DNA of 64,000 bases, from the NCBI GenBank assembly GCA_001247695.2, contig LGRX02024752.1, positions 1 through 64,000 of the forward strand, read 5' to 3'. Shown here piece after piece: positions 22,304 to 35,100 of the stretch. Made by a program: the position numbers and the translations under genes. The stretch comes from Cymbomonas tetramitiformis (lineage: Eukaryota; Chlorophyta; Pyramimonadophyceae; Pyramimonadales; Pyramimonadaceae). A model generated the notes under the pieces. That model searched no databases. It saw only the letters and a list, made by a program, of their open reading frames with translations, and had not been told where the DNA came from. Position 1 is the stretch's first letter. Each line of letters starts with the position of its first letter.

Positions 22304-22504
22304 TTTCCCAACCGTTACCCACCGTTGTTAGGAAGTACCCTGCACTTAGTGTTCCCTCTCACAAACGGCTTTCCCCAGGTTACTCTACTCAACGTATAAC
22401 CTCCACTCAATGCCGTTCCCCATTCTGAGTTCCAAAAGCCAGAAGGGAATATCTAACCCGTAATTGTAGACCAATTAATGCACTTGTACCGTCTCTGTAC
22501 TGTC

Positions 22505-22554
22505 TACTACAAGTCCCGCCAGTATCGTCTACTACAAGTCCCGCCAGTATCGTC
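22505..22554 (+). repeat. 25-bp minisatellite, two copies
   Basis: TACTACAAGTCCCGCCAGTA plus five bases, twice in tandem, next to a GTACCCTTATTA word. The same unit occurs in four copies at 45202-45295, also beside GTACCCTTATTAC ends. The remaining 22304-22873 sequence has no gene. Confidence 0.8.
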
Positions 22555-22873
22555 TAATAGGCGGGTGTACCCTTATTAGGTTATTACCACTGTTTTGAGG
22601 ATGCGGTGTCGGGGAGCGACACGCGCGATTCGGTATCATGGGCCATGGAAATTTTGAGTATTTTGGATGTCAAAAAGCTCCCATTTTGCTCATACCATAT
22701 CTGCGGCGCTTTGGGGGCTCTACACATCACATGAGCACTCACTGCGATAGGGTGACACGTGTACCCTTATTACAAAATAGAAATCCATGAAAGATGACCC
22801 CATAGTCGGTTGGAAAGATCATATATAAGGATGTTTTGGACCCATTGGGACCCCACGGCATACTGTTAACTCA

Positions 22874-23755
22874 ATGCATTATACAGAAAGTTTAATAATA
22901 CTTACACGGTGCCTGGAAAACAACATGCGGTCAACAAATAACACAAATAAACCCATATGCTTTCCGAAGCGGGTTGTTTCTAACCTGAAGCGGGTCACGG
23001 TAAACTTAGCTCGGTGTTTAAACAACTTAGAACTGAATGCAATACACCGTAATAGTACTGATAAAATAATCTTACGAGAGGCTCGGGGGCACGGACACAT
23101 GTTTTTAGGGGAAAAGGCGGCTATAAGCACAAAAATAATGGGAAACCCTAACCTCTTGAGTCGACACCTAGTGAATACGGGACGGGTGGAAGTGCGTAGA
23201 AGTAAAATGGGGCGAAAATATTTCACACAATGCTTATATATGACAAAAAGGGTTAGTAGAAAAAAAATAAAGGCAACCGGACAACCTTGGACCGGAAGCG
23301 AATTGCATGAGGCACAATTCGTTAAAAATCGAAAATTTGCAAAAATGAGCCTAGAACCAAAAAATTACAGGGAAGGGACCCGAGGACATATACGAAACCA
23401 GGTGCGAAAGAGGAATGCCCAAATAAACGGTATGGTAGCTGAGGGGAGGCAACAAGTGGGTGTAACGCGTAACACGGAGAGCACAATAATGTTCAGAAAC
23501 CACGGGAGCGGGGGAAGCGAGGTGCGCACTGGTCTTATAAAAGACACGCGGAGTGTAGTCAAGCGGGCCACAGATAAACCAATACGGTGCTCGGAAATAA
23601 TACAGCGATATATTGCAAATCTAACGCGGTGGAAGAAAAACTTAAAAAAGTATACCTTCAATCTGGTATGGACCGAAAGGGATGTTAACTCAACCCAATA
23701 TATGTATCTTATAGTAAGCCCAGCATGGTTTGAAATATATTTTAAATGGAAATAA
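22874..23755 (+). CDS. LINE first ORF, basic, possibly RNA-binding
   Basis: A 293-residue intact ORF with many Arg, Lys, Asn and Thr and few acidic residues, without a recognisable RRM or zinc knuckle. Its last codons overlap the start of the polyprotein by 10 bases (ATGGAAATAA), an arrangement that allows termination followed by reinitiation. As in other LINEs, the first ORF may coat the RNA; here that is inferred from position and charge only. It may be a leader segment with no function, but the frame is long and unbroken in AT-rich sequence. Confidence 0.55.
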   Translation: MHYTESLIILTRCLENNMRSTNNTNKPICFPKRVVSNLKRVTVNLARCLNNLELNAIHRNSTDKIILREARGHGHMFLGEKAAISTKIMGNPNLLSRHLVNTGRVEVRRSKMGRKYFTQCLYMTKRVSRKKIKATGQPWTGSELHEAQFVKNRKFAKMSLEPKNYREGTRGHIRNQVRKRNAQINGMVAEGRQQVGVTRNTESTIMFRNHGSGGSEVRTGLIKDTRSVVKRATDKPIRCSEIIQRYIANLTRWKKNLKKYTFNLVWTERDVNSTQYMYLIVSPAWFEIYFKWK

Positions 23756-25761
23756 AAACATATAAAGCTATAAGCGGCAGCATAATTATGACATATTACA
23801 TAATGAGACACCTCTTGAGATGTGAGGAAAATATTATTAAAACACGAGCGGAAATGCAAACAACCACTTACGGGCCCACTATCATGCTTCTTCATATAAT
23901 GGCGGAACTCAGCAGAATGAAGTTGAACCCTAAAAAATATTTCCCGGGACCCAGAGTCATAATACACCTAGCCCACAAGAGACCTAAGGCCTGCAAAGGG
24001 ATAAGTAAGAGCGCCTTGAAATACATGATTCAAAACCCCAAAACGGCATGGCTTTGGGAGAGAACACGGACCCAAACTGCAAAGAAACCCAAAATGAATT
24101 TACCTTCAAGAATAATGAAAGATAAAACCCACCACAAGAAGGATAACGATACCAAACAATATAATATTTCGGAACCCGAGCAGCTGTTAAGCGGTGGAGC
24201 AAGCACCGAAGATAACGCAGTAGTTGAAACCACAATGGCCACGGAATCACTCCTTTCAGACAAGGGGTGGTTAAATGCAACTCATGTCGGTGATGCAATG
24301 AAAATACGGGACCCGAGTACCATAGCCCCTATGGACCTTACAGACATGATGCTGAAGATGACAGGGGAGGACCAAAAACTCACACAACTCATTAATAGCA
24401 GACTCAAGAAATATGGCCACACACAAATAGGCGTGTGTGACAATATACATTGGCGTCTCATAATGATTCGCTCATCATCCCCTGGGAAAATAGAAGCTTA
24501 CATATATGATCCCTTTGGAGATAAAGCTGAAAGAGAAACCATTAATATGATTGAGGCAGCACTCAAAACCTGGTTAAAAAATTTCATAACCATTACAGAA
24601 TATAATGAATTCACAACTACCACTAGCAAGGAAACATTTCAAACAGATACATACAACTGTGGCACATGGGTAGCAAAAACCGCTTTCAGATGGGCACAAT
24701 GGAACAGAGGCTTGCACCAGACCTCATTTTTCGAGTACCTAAAATCTGATTTATATATTGGGGAGTATGGCAACAAAACGATGCAAAAGGAAATACATAA
24801 ATACCGATTAGAAATGAGGGAAGAAATAGGGCTGCAGGTAAAGAATATTCGTAACACACTGGAACTCAAACACTTGGAGCACGCTGGAAATGACGCCGCA
24901 ATCAGCGGCCCTAATATGACCTTACCTCCCCACCACATCCTCACACGCAGAGGTGCCACACCCAAAAAGCAGATAGAAACTCTGATAGAAACTTTTAGAC
25001 TAAAATGGAAGACACACACCACTAATGAAACAATAGTTTCAGAAGCCATCGAATCGCATAGGAAATATCATCACACCTCGAACACGGATAACACCAACAT
25101 TCAAATTCATCTTCTTGTGGCTAAGGACATATGGTCAACTGCAGTCCACATCATTCCAGAAAGACAGATTATTCACTGTGAGTTTGATATCTCTAACAAC
25201 AAACACCAGAAAGACATTTCCACACTTTTTCCTCAAGACCTGAGGGTGCACCGCATAACCTTGAAACTGGGAGTACACCCGAATAACATGGGGGTTTTCA
25301 ATTTTACACTAGCCCACAAAGTCTGTCACATCCTGCACAACACTAAATTCTTCTCAGCAGCACAATTGAACAGAGACCTACTATACGAACTTGAAAACCT
25401 AAACATTAGAATTCTACCACAAACGGGCAGAGAAGCCAGGATAATCAAACACGAAAATAACAAAGCCATTTCGACCATACGACAATCACTGAGAACTCAC
25501 CTTCCGAAAATTGATGCACATCCAACAAAGCCGAATTCTGAGCACAAAGACTGTAAATCCATTCACACTGCTTATAATCACCTCATCTCAGGCAAAGGAA
25601 GGCCTTCCTGTGAACCCCACACATATGGATACCGCAGGAAACACTCTCATAAACAAAAGAGAATAATCCGTAAAACCAAATGCACAAACAAAATCTTTGA
25701 TATCGAGAACATTTATGACGCAGATGGCAGATGCATACTACAAAAAGCAAAACACAAAAAC
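23746..25761 (+). CDS. LINE polyprotein N-terminal part with Ulp1-like (C48) cysteine protease
   Basis: Before the insertion the polyprotein has about 672 residues. After a basic N terminus, residues about 170-330 form a Ulp1-type peptidase: a WLNATHVGDAM entry helix (175-185), His235 in NIHWRLIMI, Asp255 in YIYDPFGD, and Gln299/Cys305 in FQTDTYNCGTWVA. This is the complete His-Asp-Gln-Cys arrangement of SUMO/NEDD8-type proteases. Residues 330-670 are unassigned and hydrophilic. The protease could process the polyprotein or remove SUMO-like modifiers. The natural frame continues straight into 29187; the stop seen at 25765 lies in the inserted LTR. Confidence 0.72.
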
Positions 25762-25976
25762 TGCTAGATATACAGGGCCGATATATATCTATTTGTCGTT
25801 ATACCCCAATATAGGGTTTCGATATCAGAACGGTCGGATTGATAAGATAAAAGAGATAAACATATACCTGACTTTAAGTTCAGGGATTAGGTTTCGGCCT
25901 ACGAGTGACGGTCACCCAGACTACTCTAGGATGAGGCAGGTGACATATTTTAGGTGTCACCGTGCCAAATCCAGCA
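25762..25976 (-). repeat. LTR of family A element (3' LTR in coding sense)
   Basis: 215 bases, TG...CA ends, identical by eye to the copy at 28972. Contains a GGTGACA/GGTGTCACC inverted pair that could form a hairpin. Confidence 0.92.
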
Positions 25977-26243
25977 CACCACCTAGTGTGGGGACCAAAC
26001 TAGGTAGCCGAAACAGGAAACAAATGCCTACCGAGAGGCAGAAAAGTCAGTGCTAGTGGGTCAGGAGGCACTGTGCTCATACTGGCCAGGCCCCCTCCCC
26101 CGAACAGGCAGTGCAGCAGCCGTGCCACTACTTTCTACTGCCGAATTCTGATACACTGAAAACCCGAAACAGAGCCCATCTTGGGGCAACCTGCACCTAG
26201 AGCATCTCAAACTGAAGGCAGGTTAATCTCAATCACGTTAGCA

Positions 26244-28589
26244 CTAGCCACTTCCACAGCGCCCGGGAGGGCCGGTACCACTGTCACAGCGCCCAGGAGA
26301 GCTGGTACCACTGTCCGTCGAATCATTCGTAGAGCAAATTGAGATAATCGAAGGAGCGCCGATGTCGCCGCAGGCAGTTACACCGGGTGCAATCGGCTCG
26401 GTCCTGTGCCGAATTGAGGAAGAAAGTTCATCCCCGTCCCCACCGTCCCAGGTGGGTGGCTCGTAGTTTGGCGATGGCGGAGCACCACCCGGCGAGGGCG
26501 GCGCAGTAATAATCGGAGCTGCCTCAGGCGGTTGCGGGGGGCCTGGGAGCCACGTCCACCCGTACCCGTACGTAGTACGGTACCAGCCGTGGTACCAGCC
26601 CTCCGGCTGCCAGTAGAGACCCGGCGGGATGGCCGTGGGCGTCAGCTCACCAGCACCACCGACCTCGTCGCCGATGCGCCCTGTCGCCGAAGATGTTGGC
26701 GCGGGGCAATCATTTGAAGGCGCGGCAGTTGCACAAATAACAAGCATTAGGCAGACTGCGAGAGACATGAGGGCAGAGTACCCAAAGCCCAACGGCGGTC
26801 TGCCGCAGCCAAGAGCCTGCCGCGGCGGCGGATCACCCTCGTCGTCATCCTCGGACTCTCCCTCAGTCACCGAAACTGAATCAACGGGTGCCACGGGCCC
26901 CATGCAATGCATCGCGAGAGGCGGGTTAGGGTCAGTGAGTTTAAGCCGCACCGCAAACTTGTCCATGAAGGACGTGTCTGGCTCGTGGGCGTGCAGCGCG
27001 CTGACGGGGTACATGCCCTCGTCGGACACCACCGACTGCGGAGCGGCAGGCGGTGCCGGCGGTGGCGGCATGTCCAGAGCGTCGCCCGGGATCTTGTCGT
27101 GGACTTGGAAGGTGTTGACGTGCATGGCACCACCAACCGCGCAGACCCCGAGGCGGGTGTCAGCGGGTTGGCAGCACTCCAGATACTCGTCGATGGCGTG
27201 AGTCTCAACGGTGTCGTCCACACAGAAGGAGGCGGCAGAGAGATCCTCGAGCATCACGGGCTTGCCGCCCGCCAAGAAGCATAGTGCGTCGAAACGGTCG
27301 GCGTCGTTGTTGTCGATGGCGTGCTGGAAGGCAGCGGCGTAGAAGTCGCCCTCCACCTCCTGAACCGCGAAAGAATGCGCCCCAGCAGCTGTCTTCTCCG
27401 CACGCGGACCGCCGTGCGGGCAGTCGCGGTGCCAATGCCTAGCTTGTGCTGACGTACACGTCGAGTGCTGGCAAAGCGGGATCGCCTGTCCAGTCCCACG
27501 ATGAAACGCGACAAGCTTCGAATTCCCCTGCGAATAATTCCCCTCCGGGAGCGGAGAGGCTGCGAAGCGGTACTTCAACCCTGTGCGTGGGTTGTGAGGC
27601 TTCTCCGCGCGGGGAGTGAAGCCTTTCCCGTTGACCTTGTCGGAGAGAACGCGCACCTCCTTGCGTAACGCGAGGAGGATCTCCATCACGTCGGCGTCCG
27701 CGGAAGTGTGTCCGCTCGGCGGGTCGCCAAACCTCGCAGGCAACATGTGGCCGCCAACCGCAGCCGACTTCGGCGAAGCCGTGCCAGCCCGCACGTGAGC
27801 CGCATGACACTCGCGGGCCCACTGTTGAACGGTCAACAGGGACACCGCCGCCCGCTGGTCGTGCAGCAGGAGCCGCGACACCACAGGCCTGTAGTAGTCG
27901 GCGTCCATGGCCTGAATGAACTGGCCTTTGACGTCGTCCTCGTCCAGAGTGTTCTTGCGCTTCGCGGCGGCGAGCGCGGCGTTGAATACCATGATCGAGT
28001 CGTTGGGGTCCATGCCGTAGCCCAGTTCAACTGCCAGCAAGTCCGACGTCCCCTGAAAGGGTGCGTCGGCATGAAGCAGTTTACGTGCAAACTCGAGCAG
28101 AACACGTTTCCCATCCGCGGGAAACGTCTGAGCAGAGCTCTCCAACCAGTCCGAAGCCGGACTGGAAGGATGCACGAGGAGCTCAAGGGTGGAGAAGAGG
28201 AGCTGATTGCTCTCCTCTCGCACCGTGATGCCGGCGTCGTCGAGTATAAAGAGGTCGCCCAGCTGCTCGTCCTCGGCCACGAAAGCCTCGCGAAGAGCAG
28301 CCACCATGCGGGTAAAGATGACGTGCACGTTCTTCTCGTTGCCATGGAAGCGCTCGTCCTTCAAGCCGAAGCACTTCTTGGCGACAAATTTGGCGGCCTT
28401 CTCGTCGTGCCTGGTGCGGATCAGAGTACGGACAGCTGCCACGAATGCCGCAGGTGGTCCAGACGCTGGAGGGACGGTCGCCGTCGGAGTCCCTGGAGTG
28501 GCCGCATGTCGGGCAGCAGCTTGGTCGAAAATAGTCGCTAGGTTCCTCCTCCGCAGAGGAGCGCTCGAAGTAGATCTGGTGGCAACCAT
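26244..28589 (-). CDS. gag: Gag-like protein with zinc knuckle and a transmembrane segment
   Basis: A 781-residue intact ORF. The frame is open further upstream, but the start at 28589 (MVATRSTSS) matches the start of the related gag at 57316 and the position of the family B start. N-terminal capsid-like helical region with a conserved RRNLATIFD motif near the start and SRLLLHDQRAAVSLLTVQQW in the middle. It is followed by a C-X4-C-X6-H-X4-C zinc knuckle (CQHSTC...HWHRDC), an acidic stretch, then a strongly hydrophobic segment (GFGYSALMSLAVCLMLVICA) and a Tyr/Trp/Pro-rich tail. A membrane segment is unusual for Gag. It is supplied with no pol and presumably uses enzymes from another element. 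Confidence 0.8.
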   Translation of the reverse strand: MVATRSTSSAPLRRRNLATIFDQAAARHAATPGTPTATVPPASGPPAAFVAAVRTLIRTRHDEKAAKFVAKKCFGLKDERFHGNEKNVHVIFTRMVAALREAFVAEDEQLGDLFILDDAGITVREESNQLLFSTLELLVHPSSPASDWLESSAQTFPADGKRVLLEFARKLLHADAPFQGTSDLLAVELGYGMDPNDSIMVFNAALAAAKRKNTLDEDDVKGQFIQAMDADYYRPVVSRLLLHDQRAAVSLLTVQQWARECHAAHVRAGTASPKSAAVGGHMLPARFGDPPSGHTSADADVMEILLALRKEVRVLSDKVNGKGFTPRAEKPHNPRTGLKYRFAASPLPEGNYSQGNSKLVAFHRGTGQAIPLCQHSTCTSAQARHWHRDCPHGGPRAEKTAAGAHSFAVQEVEGDFYAAAFQHAIDNNDADRFDALCFLAGGKPVMLEDLSAASFCVDDTVETHAIDEYLECCQPADTRLGVCAVGGAMHVNTFQVHDKIPGDALDMPPPPAPPAAPQSVVSDEGMYPVSALHAHEPDTSFMDKFAVRLKLTDPNPPLAMHCMGPVAPVDSVSVTEGESEDDDEGDPPPRQALGCGRPPLGFGYSALMSLAVCLMLVICATAAPSNDCPAPTSSATGRIGDEVGGAGELTPTAIPPGLYWQPEGWYHGWYRTTYGYGWTWLPGPPQPPEAAPIITAPPSPGGAPPSPNYEPPTWDGGDGDELSSSIRHRTEPIAPGVTACGDIGAPSIISICSTNDSTDSGTSSPGRCDSGTGPPGRCGSG

Positions 28590-28971
28590 GATGAAATGAC
28601 AGTAGGGGTGGAGCAAGCGGGTGTGATCGGGAAGCGGTCGCGGTGGTGGCGGCCAAGAGGTGGTGGTCGTCGAGAGCGTAAACTTGCGGATAAGGACGAA
28701 GAACTCGATGAAGTCGTGTGGACTTAAAGGATTCCCGGGTACCGCAAACGGTGTGATATCGACCAGAAGTACGGCAAAATCCAGCCAACGTAAAATCAAC
28801 TCGGAAAACGCCCAAGTGCACCGTCCGCGAAGCCGCTCAATCAACCAAGCTGCCTAGGCCATACCACTGAACCGCGTGTGCCTCCCTAGCGACCGCTCAC
28901 TCCATCCCAAGCGTCAGCGTTTAGCCACTCATAGTAGAAGCAGTGTAAAAGCGATGGTGCGAACCAAAACC

Positions 28972-29186
28972 TGCTAGATATACAGGGCCGATATATATCT
29001 ATTTGTCGTTATACCCCAATATAGGGTTTCGATATCAGAACGGTCGGATTGATAAGATAAAAGAGATAAACATATACCTGACTTTAAGTTCAGGGATTAG
29101 GTTTCGGCCTACGAGTGACGGTCACCCAGACTACTCTAGGATGAGGCAGGTGACATATTTTAGGTGTCACCGTGCCAAATCCAGCA
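28972..29186 (-). repeat. LTR of family A element (5' LTR in coding sense)
   Basis: Identical by eye to 25762-25976. Reading inward on the minus strand, a TGGTTCGCACC word lies within a few bases of the LTR; it could be the primer-binding site for a tRNA ending in CCA. Confidence 0.92.
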
Positions 29187-32100
29187 AAAACGCCATGAGA
29201 CAGTCAGAAGAAATAGACCGACTCACTAAACTACAACTAGCACAACACTCTAACAATTTGATTATAATGGGTATGAATATGAGAGGCCTCCGACACCACA
29301 AAGAAGATAAAGACAGTTTAATCAAGTTAGAAACAATCTGCAATCTTTTAATCGACGGACGGGCTGATATAATATGTATATCAGAAACCAAGGTAAATAC
29401 TGAAAACCTTGCATTAATCAAAACCCTAATGACACAAAAAGGAATCCAATTTCGCACGTCTCATGTAAATGAAAGAGCTTCCATTGGTTCCATGATCCTA
29501 TGGAATCCGAAAAGTTTGCCACTATCTACCTCGGTCACCACAATCGATGGAGATGCAAAGAGAGCAGTAATGACCAAATTTTCAGGAAATAATGGTTTTG
29601 AGCTCTACATAGCCAGCGGTTATATGAATGATGCTACACTAGTAGAGGAACAAGTGGAATTATATGACACACTTACTGACTGGGCAGGGAGGGCAGGAAA
29701 TAATCCAAAAAAGGCCTACGTAGAGATAGGTGACAAAAACTGCACCATTACCCCAAATCAGCGGGTGTCAGGTGGAAATTACATGTCGTATCAAGAGCAT
29801 GTCGAAAAGAATAAGCATCTTTTAACCTATTTCAACAATGACAGATGCTCACTTAATGAACTGATAATGGACCGTAATCCAAACACGGAAATTTTCACAC
29901 ATGTCATATCCAAAAACTCAAAAGCAAAACTCGCCCATATCATGGCCAACACAGCTATGGCAGAAATGACCGTTAAAACAGGATGGACGGAGGAAAACCC
30001 TTATATCATCTCCGACCACGGGATAGTATGGGCTGAATTTACGCTCCCTCAAATCGACACCAAACCGGAGATTTCCACCGATACAACTTTGCCAACACCT
30101 AGATTTAATGGTGCCAAGGAAACCACACATGATGAGTACCCAGGGTACCCAATTAGAATGACAAACAAAAATAAGGGTACAAAAAGGAAAATAAACAGGA
30201 AAGATATTGTAGGACTTCTCGAAGCAAACGGATACAGCACAAACGAACTCGTGCACGCGTGCATCAATAAAAACAAAGCTAGAACCGCTATCAGCACCAT
30301 TAAGGGTGACACCACTGATCTTGATCTTAAACGGGATAATACTGACGGCAGCCCCATAACAGTGAGTAAGCTCATAGCTAAAAATAAAGAGGCAGACAAT
30401 ATAGAACAATGTCTAAAATGGCACAACAAACCCAAGGAATGGTGGATTCACCTTAATAGCCCATGGCATGCAGCTCACCTACTCTCTAGAGGAAAGGGGA
30501 TGCCGGAAGGTGGTCTCAACTTAGGCCATAACGACAAAGATAACATCTGGCATATAGGTTCGCCTCACCTTTTAAATAAGAAAGATGTTAATGCCTATCT
30601 CAAACGACACCTGTCATTCAGCTCACTGGAAGTTAAGAAAATCACGAAATCCAACACAGATGAGCACATGACCAGCTGGAATATTCTCCTACAACCCCAT
30701 ATGCCTGCTAAATTCTGGAACCTGTACGGATCTGAGATGCATTCGGAAAAAATAGATTGCACCGCCCATTTATTCCAATACGCTACAGGCTGGGTGTCTT
30801 ACACTGAAAGACTACATAACACACTCGAAATGGAAAATGGATCGGAAGCAACTAGAAACGGCGGCACTGGCCTCAAGGAAATGCACCCTGACGCGACATG
30901 GGATACCCTGCACAAATTGGCACATCAGGCGGCAAGTGACGCCTTTGGCACCAAGAATCTGAACATAGCTGGGAGGTCTGAAAAACCATCAGCAGTATCT
31001 AACTATATATACAAATGGCTAAACACAGTACGCCGCATCATCAAATATTTGGACACGAGAACTCATGCAAGCAACATTCCTAAGCAAGCCAAAAAGGCTG
31101 CCCGCACGCTACCTTTTGCCTCGCTCAAACCCAAACACAATGAAACGGCAGCCACATGGGGATCACGTCTGCATGAAAATTATGTAATAATCAGAAATGC
31201 TTTTCAGAAAAGCAGAGACACTGACATTGAACGACGCAATCTCCGAGAAAAGGAAGCCTTGCAGCATCTTTTCTCAACTAACCTTTCGAGGTTTCTAGAC
31301 ACAGTCATGGGAAAGATGAAACCTACTGAAAAAGGTGCAGCCGCTACCCCAGGTAGTGATGGAAAGATACCTGAGACAAAGACAGAAAGACTAAACACAA
31401 CACTAGATGAATACAAAAATAAAAAACTATTTTCTACTAACCCGAATGAGCCAGATGAACTCCCACAGTGGCTCACTGACATTCTAAAGGACAGCCCCAA
31501 AATCCCCGATACGGCCGCTGCTAGACTACTGACAGAAATCACGCACAAAGAACTCCAACAAGCATACTCGGACTGCGGTATCTCCACAGCACCAGGACCC
31601 TCAGGAATGAGATACTCGCAGTGGATCAAGGGCCCAGAGAATTTTCAAGAGGTTACTGTCTCACTTTTTAACCACATTCTTATAACTGGGAAATTTCCAA
31701 AGAGTGCAAAATCTGGAGTCATCCTTCCAATCCCTAAAAATCCCTCTGCACCATGTACAATAGATAACTCTAGACCCCTCACAATGTTGGAAACGGGTCT
31801 TAAACTATTTAACACAATAATTGCTAACCGTCTCAAAACAATACTTAACACTCACCCCATTCTCTTTCCCATTCAAGATGCGTTTCTTCCGAATAAAAAC
31901 ATAGATGACTCACTTCAAATTCTGAATGAAGTAATTTCGGATGCCAATAGATACGACAAAGACCTTCACGTAGTTTACCTGGACCTCAAACAAGCATTTG
32001 ACAGAGCTGAATTCTGGATGAGCAATTTAGCGCTGAGAAAGCTGGGACTCCCATCACAAATAATCAACATCATCTCAGACATTACCAATGATGCTTCTAG

Positions 32101-35100
32101 AATGGTACTCACTGAAGAAGGCCTCACGGATGAATGGTCCCTAGAATGTGGAGTCCCTCAGGGAGAAGTTTTGAGCCCACTTAGGTTTGTAGCCATTATG
32201 GACATTCTGGCAATTTGGTTAGCAAAAAGAGCAAACGGTGTAAACCCGACAGGATCCACATATGGATATGAACTGAACTCGGAACGCCATAGACCAGACA
32301 AACCAGGAAATAATGTTATTCCTCCCTCCCAAAACCTATTAGAAAAGGACACCACTTTAAATATCTTTGCACGGTTCTTTTGTGATGACATCATTCTCGT
32401 GGGGAAAACTAAAGACGAAGTTCAAGACATGCTAGGTGTAGTTAATGAATTTATGAGCTTCATTGGTATTCCCATCAATGTTAAGAAATCCAAATACTCT
32501 TACAGAAAGCGCATTAAACCTCAGGGCAAAACAGTAACGCGATATGACCCGTCCGATGATTTACTCATCTCAGGGGGTCACCTGGAGCCCAATACAAATG
32601 ACCCAAGTCCTTCCATTGATTCGAAATGGATACCCCCTGAGTCACCAGAATTCCTCGATTTCTCCAAAAGCAAAGAGGTAAACAGATATCTCGGAGTATG
32701 GTTTGCACTAAATGGGGAATGGGACAAACAGGCGGAAATCCTTATCGACAGACTTAAATCTACTCTCACTTCCATCCAACTGCAACACATGACTCTACAC
32801 CAGCTAAGATATGTTATAAATGCGGTTGTAGTTCCGAGGATGGCATACCCCCTTAAAGTTACCTCAGCAATTGCCAACTCCTCAAAGAACGTCGCAATTG
32901 AATTAGACAAAATGATAGCTTCGTTTATAATTAAATATTTGGGCTGCCCAGTTGACACCAATCACCAAATAATCTGGACAGCAGTCTGCCAAGGCGGGTA
33001 CGGTATTGATAGTGTCTTTGATGTTGTAACCGCGTCGTGTATCACCGAAACTATGAACACCCTGTGTTCTGCGGATGAACACGAATATTGGCAACACAAC
33101 CACACGGACCGTATCACTGATCCCCACCTCATCTCACTATACCGTAGAAATAGCAATCTATGGCTTAAAATAATAATTCAAAACATGAACAACGAAATGG
33201 GTAAAAATGTTATATCGGGTTTCCCCTTATCGCACTATGCAACCTACAGCCATACTAAAGACAAACGCTTTAACTGGTTTAGGCGTACAGGTCACATTAT
33301 GGCAAAACTTGGATACGCTATTGACTCTAAAAATTACCCCGAAAATGAAGCGGGTGAAAATACATTAATCACCACCCTTCCCAGACAACTCTACATGTCG
33401 AGGAATGTTACCTCCGCAATACAAAAATACAACCTCAAGCACACAGGTTCCTTTCTAACTCCCTGCGGTGGAATGTTAAAAAACTGGCAAGAAAGTAAAT
33501 GTTTTTTCAGGCTGAATGGCAGTAGACCCCCTGGATGGCTAACCGAAATCGAAAAGGAAATGCTTCAAAACCCCGTAGATTTGGACCCACAGGCTAGATA
33601 TGTCAAGAAACAATATAGAGACAACATAGTACCCCCCGACACGGGTGAATTTCATTGGAAAGGGAATGGTGACCGAAATTCTATCTCTCTTATTCACATT
33701 ACCAATATTGACTTAGAGGCCATGTCAATACAATATACAGAATACAGTAACAATGCCATAAACCCTAATGTCTTTGTCAGAATCAAAGGTACCAACAGTC
33801 TTCAATACGACTTTGAATATAGCATCACCAATGACGGTTGCATCCTAATTCCAGCAGGTCCTATTTTTGAATATAATGACCATATGGACCCGCCCTCTTC
33901 TGTCCTTGCTACAGTTAGTGATATCAACTCACACTATGATTACATCTCAGACAGACAGTATGAAACCATTATTGCCAGAATGAAAAACAAAACTGCGGAG
34001 GAAGAAAGTGAATACAGCTGCCCCAGCGACTCGGAAGAAGAATCCACCTCCAACGCCGAAAAGAGCAAACAAATGGAAGACTATGATATGGCAAGCGATG
34101 GTTCCCTTTTTGCTGGAAAGAAAACAGCATGCAGTGGGGCAGCATATGCTATAAAAAACTTTGACAACGGGATGCCACTTGTACGGAAGATGAATATCCC
34201 CCCTCAAGAACTTTCTCCGCACAGGGGCTCCTTATCAAGGAGGATATCCAAAACCCGAGTAGCACATCTGCTGAAATTGCGGGACTGCGATTTCTACTCA
34301 CAGAACAAAAAGAGAAACTCCTCAAATCTATTACTCCAATGGTACATGCCATTGACTCTATGGCAGCAATATCTGCGGTAACAAAGGATGGCAGGTCCAT
34401 GAGTGCTCGGGACAAACTACGTGAAGCTAATCGCAGAGATGTGCAGGCTGTTCGCCTACTGCTAGAAGAACTTGGCTTCTACAGTGAAGGAGACCACAGT
34501 AAAATCATCCTTAAATGGATTAGGGGTCACAATAATGACAAAGTCCACGACAGAGTGGACCGTACTGCTAAAAGAGCCTCATTCAGAGGGGGCTGTTTTG
34601 ACATTTCCCGCTACGACCCTGCCGAGGAACTACCCTTCTCATTATTCTTTTTTGAGGTCCCTATTTTAGGCGATATACGTAGTCACATCAGAAGAATTCA
34701 ACGACTCTCACACTATCATAATTGGAGAACCCTACAGTCCCAAGGGAAGCATCTGAGAATGCTCAACGAGAATAACACCGCCCCCACCAAAGATATTTCC
34801 AAAATGACACCTAAAGCTTTCACCGCTTCTAGAAGTAGAGAACTCCTGGGTCTTCAAGCCTCTCCTGCACGCTTATTTAAACTGGGGAAAATCGGGTCCG
34901 AAAACTGCCCCTACTGCCAACAGAATACAAAATGCACCTTCGAACACATCCAACTTGAATGCCCAGGACATAATGATAGTTTATATAATCTTAGAACAAC
35001 CCAAGATATCGAACTAAGGAAAATCATCGCTGAAGAAATCTCAGAAAAACCTAAACTACTAAACCCTGGAAAGGGTACCACATACATCAGAACACAACCA

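Larger units (their letters stand above)
25762..29186 (-). mobile_element. LTR retrotransposon, gag-only (family A), inserted in the LINE
   Basis: Two 215-bp LTRs (25762-25976 and 28972-29186) that appear identical, beginning TG and ending CA, flanked by perfect 5-bp duplications AAAAC (25757-25761 and 29187-29191). The coding strand is minus. The only gene is gag-like; there is no protease, RT or integrase, so the element is non-autonomous, like the TR-GAG class described in plants. Identical LTRs imply a very recent insertion. Confidence 0.92.

Noticed and set aside
27708..28541. 277-codon ORF antisense to the family A gag
   Set aside because: Shadow of a GC-rich real gene; the opposite strand has the conserved protein.
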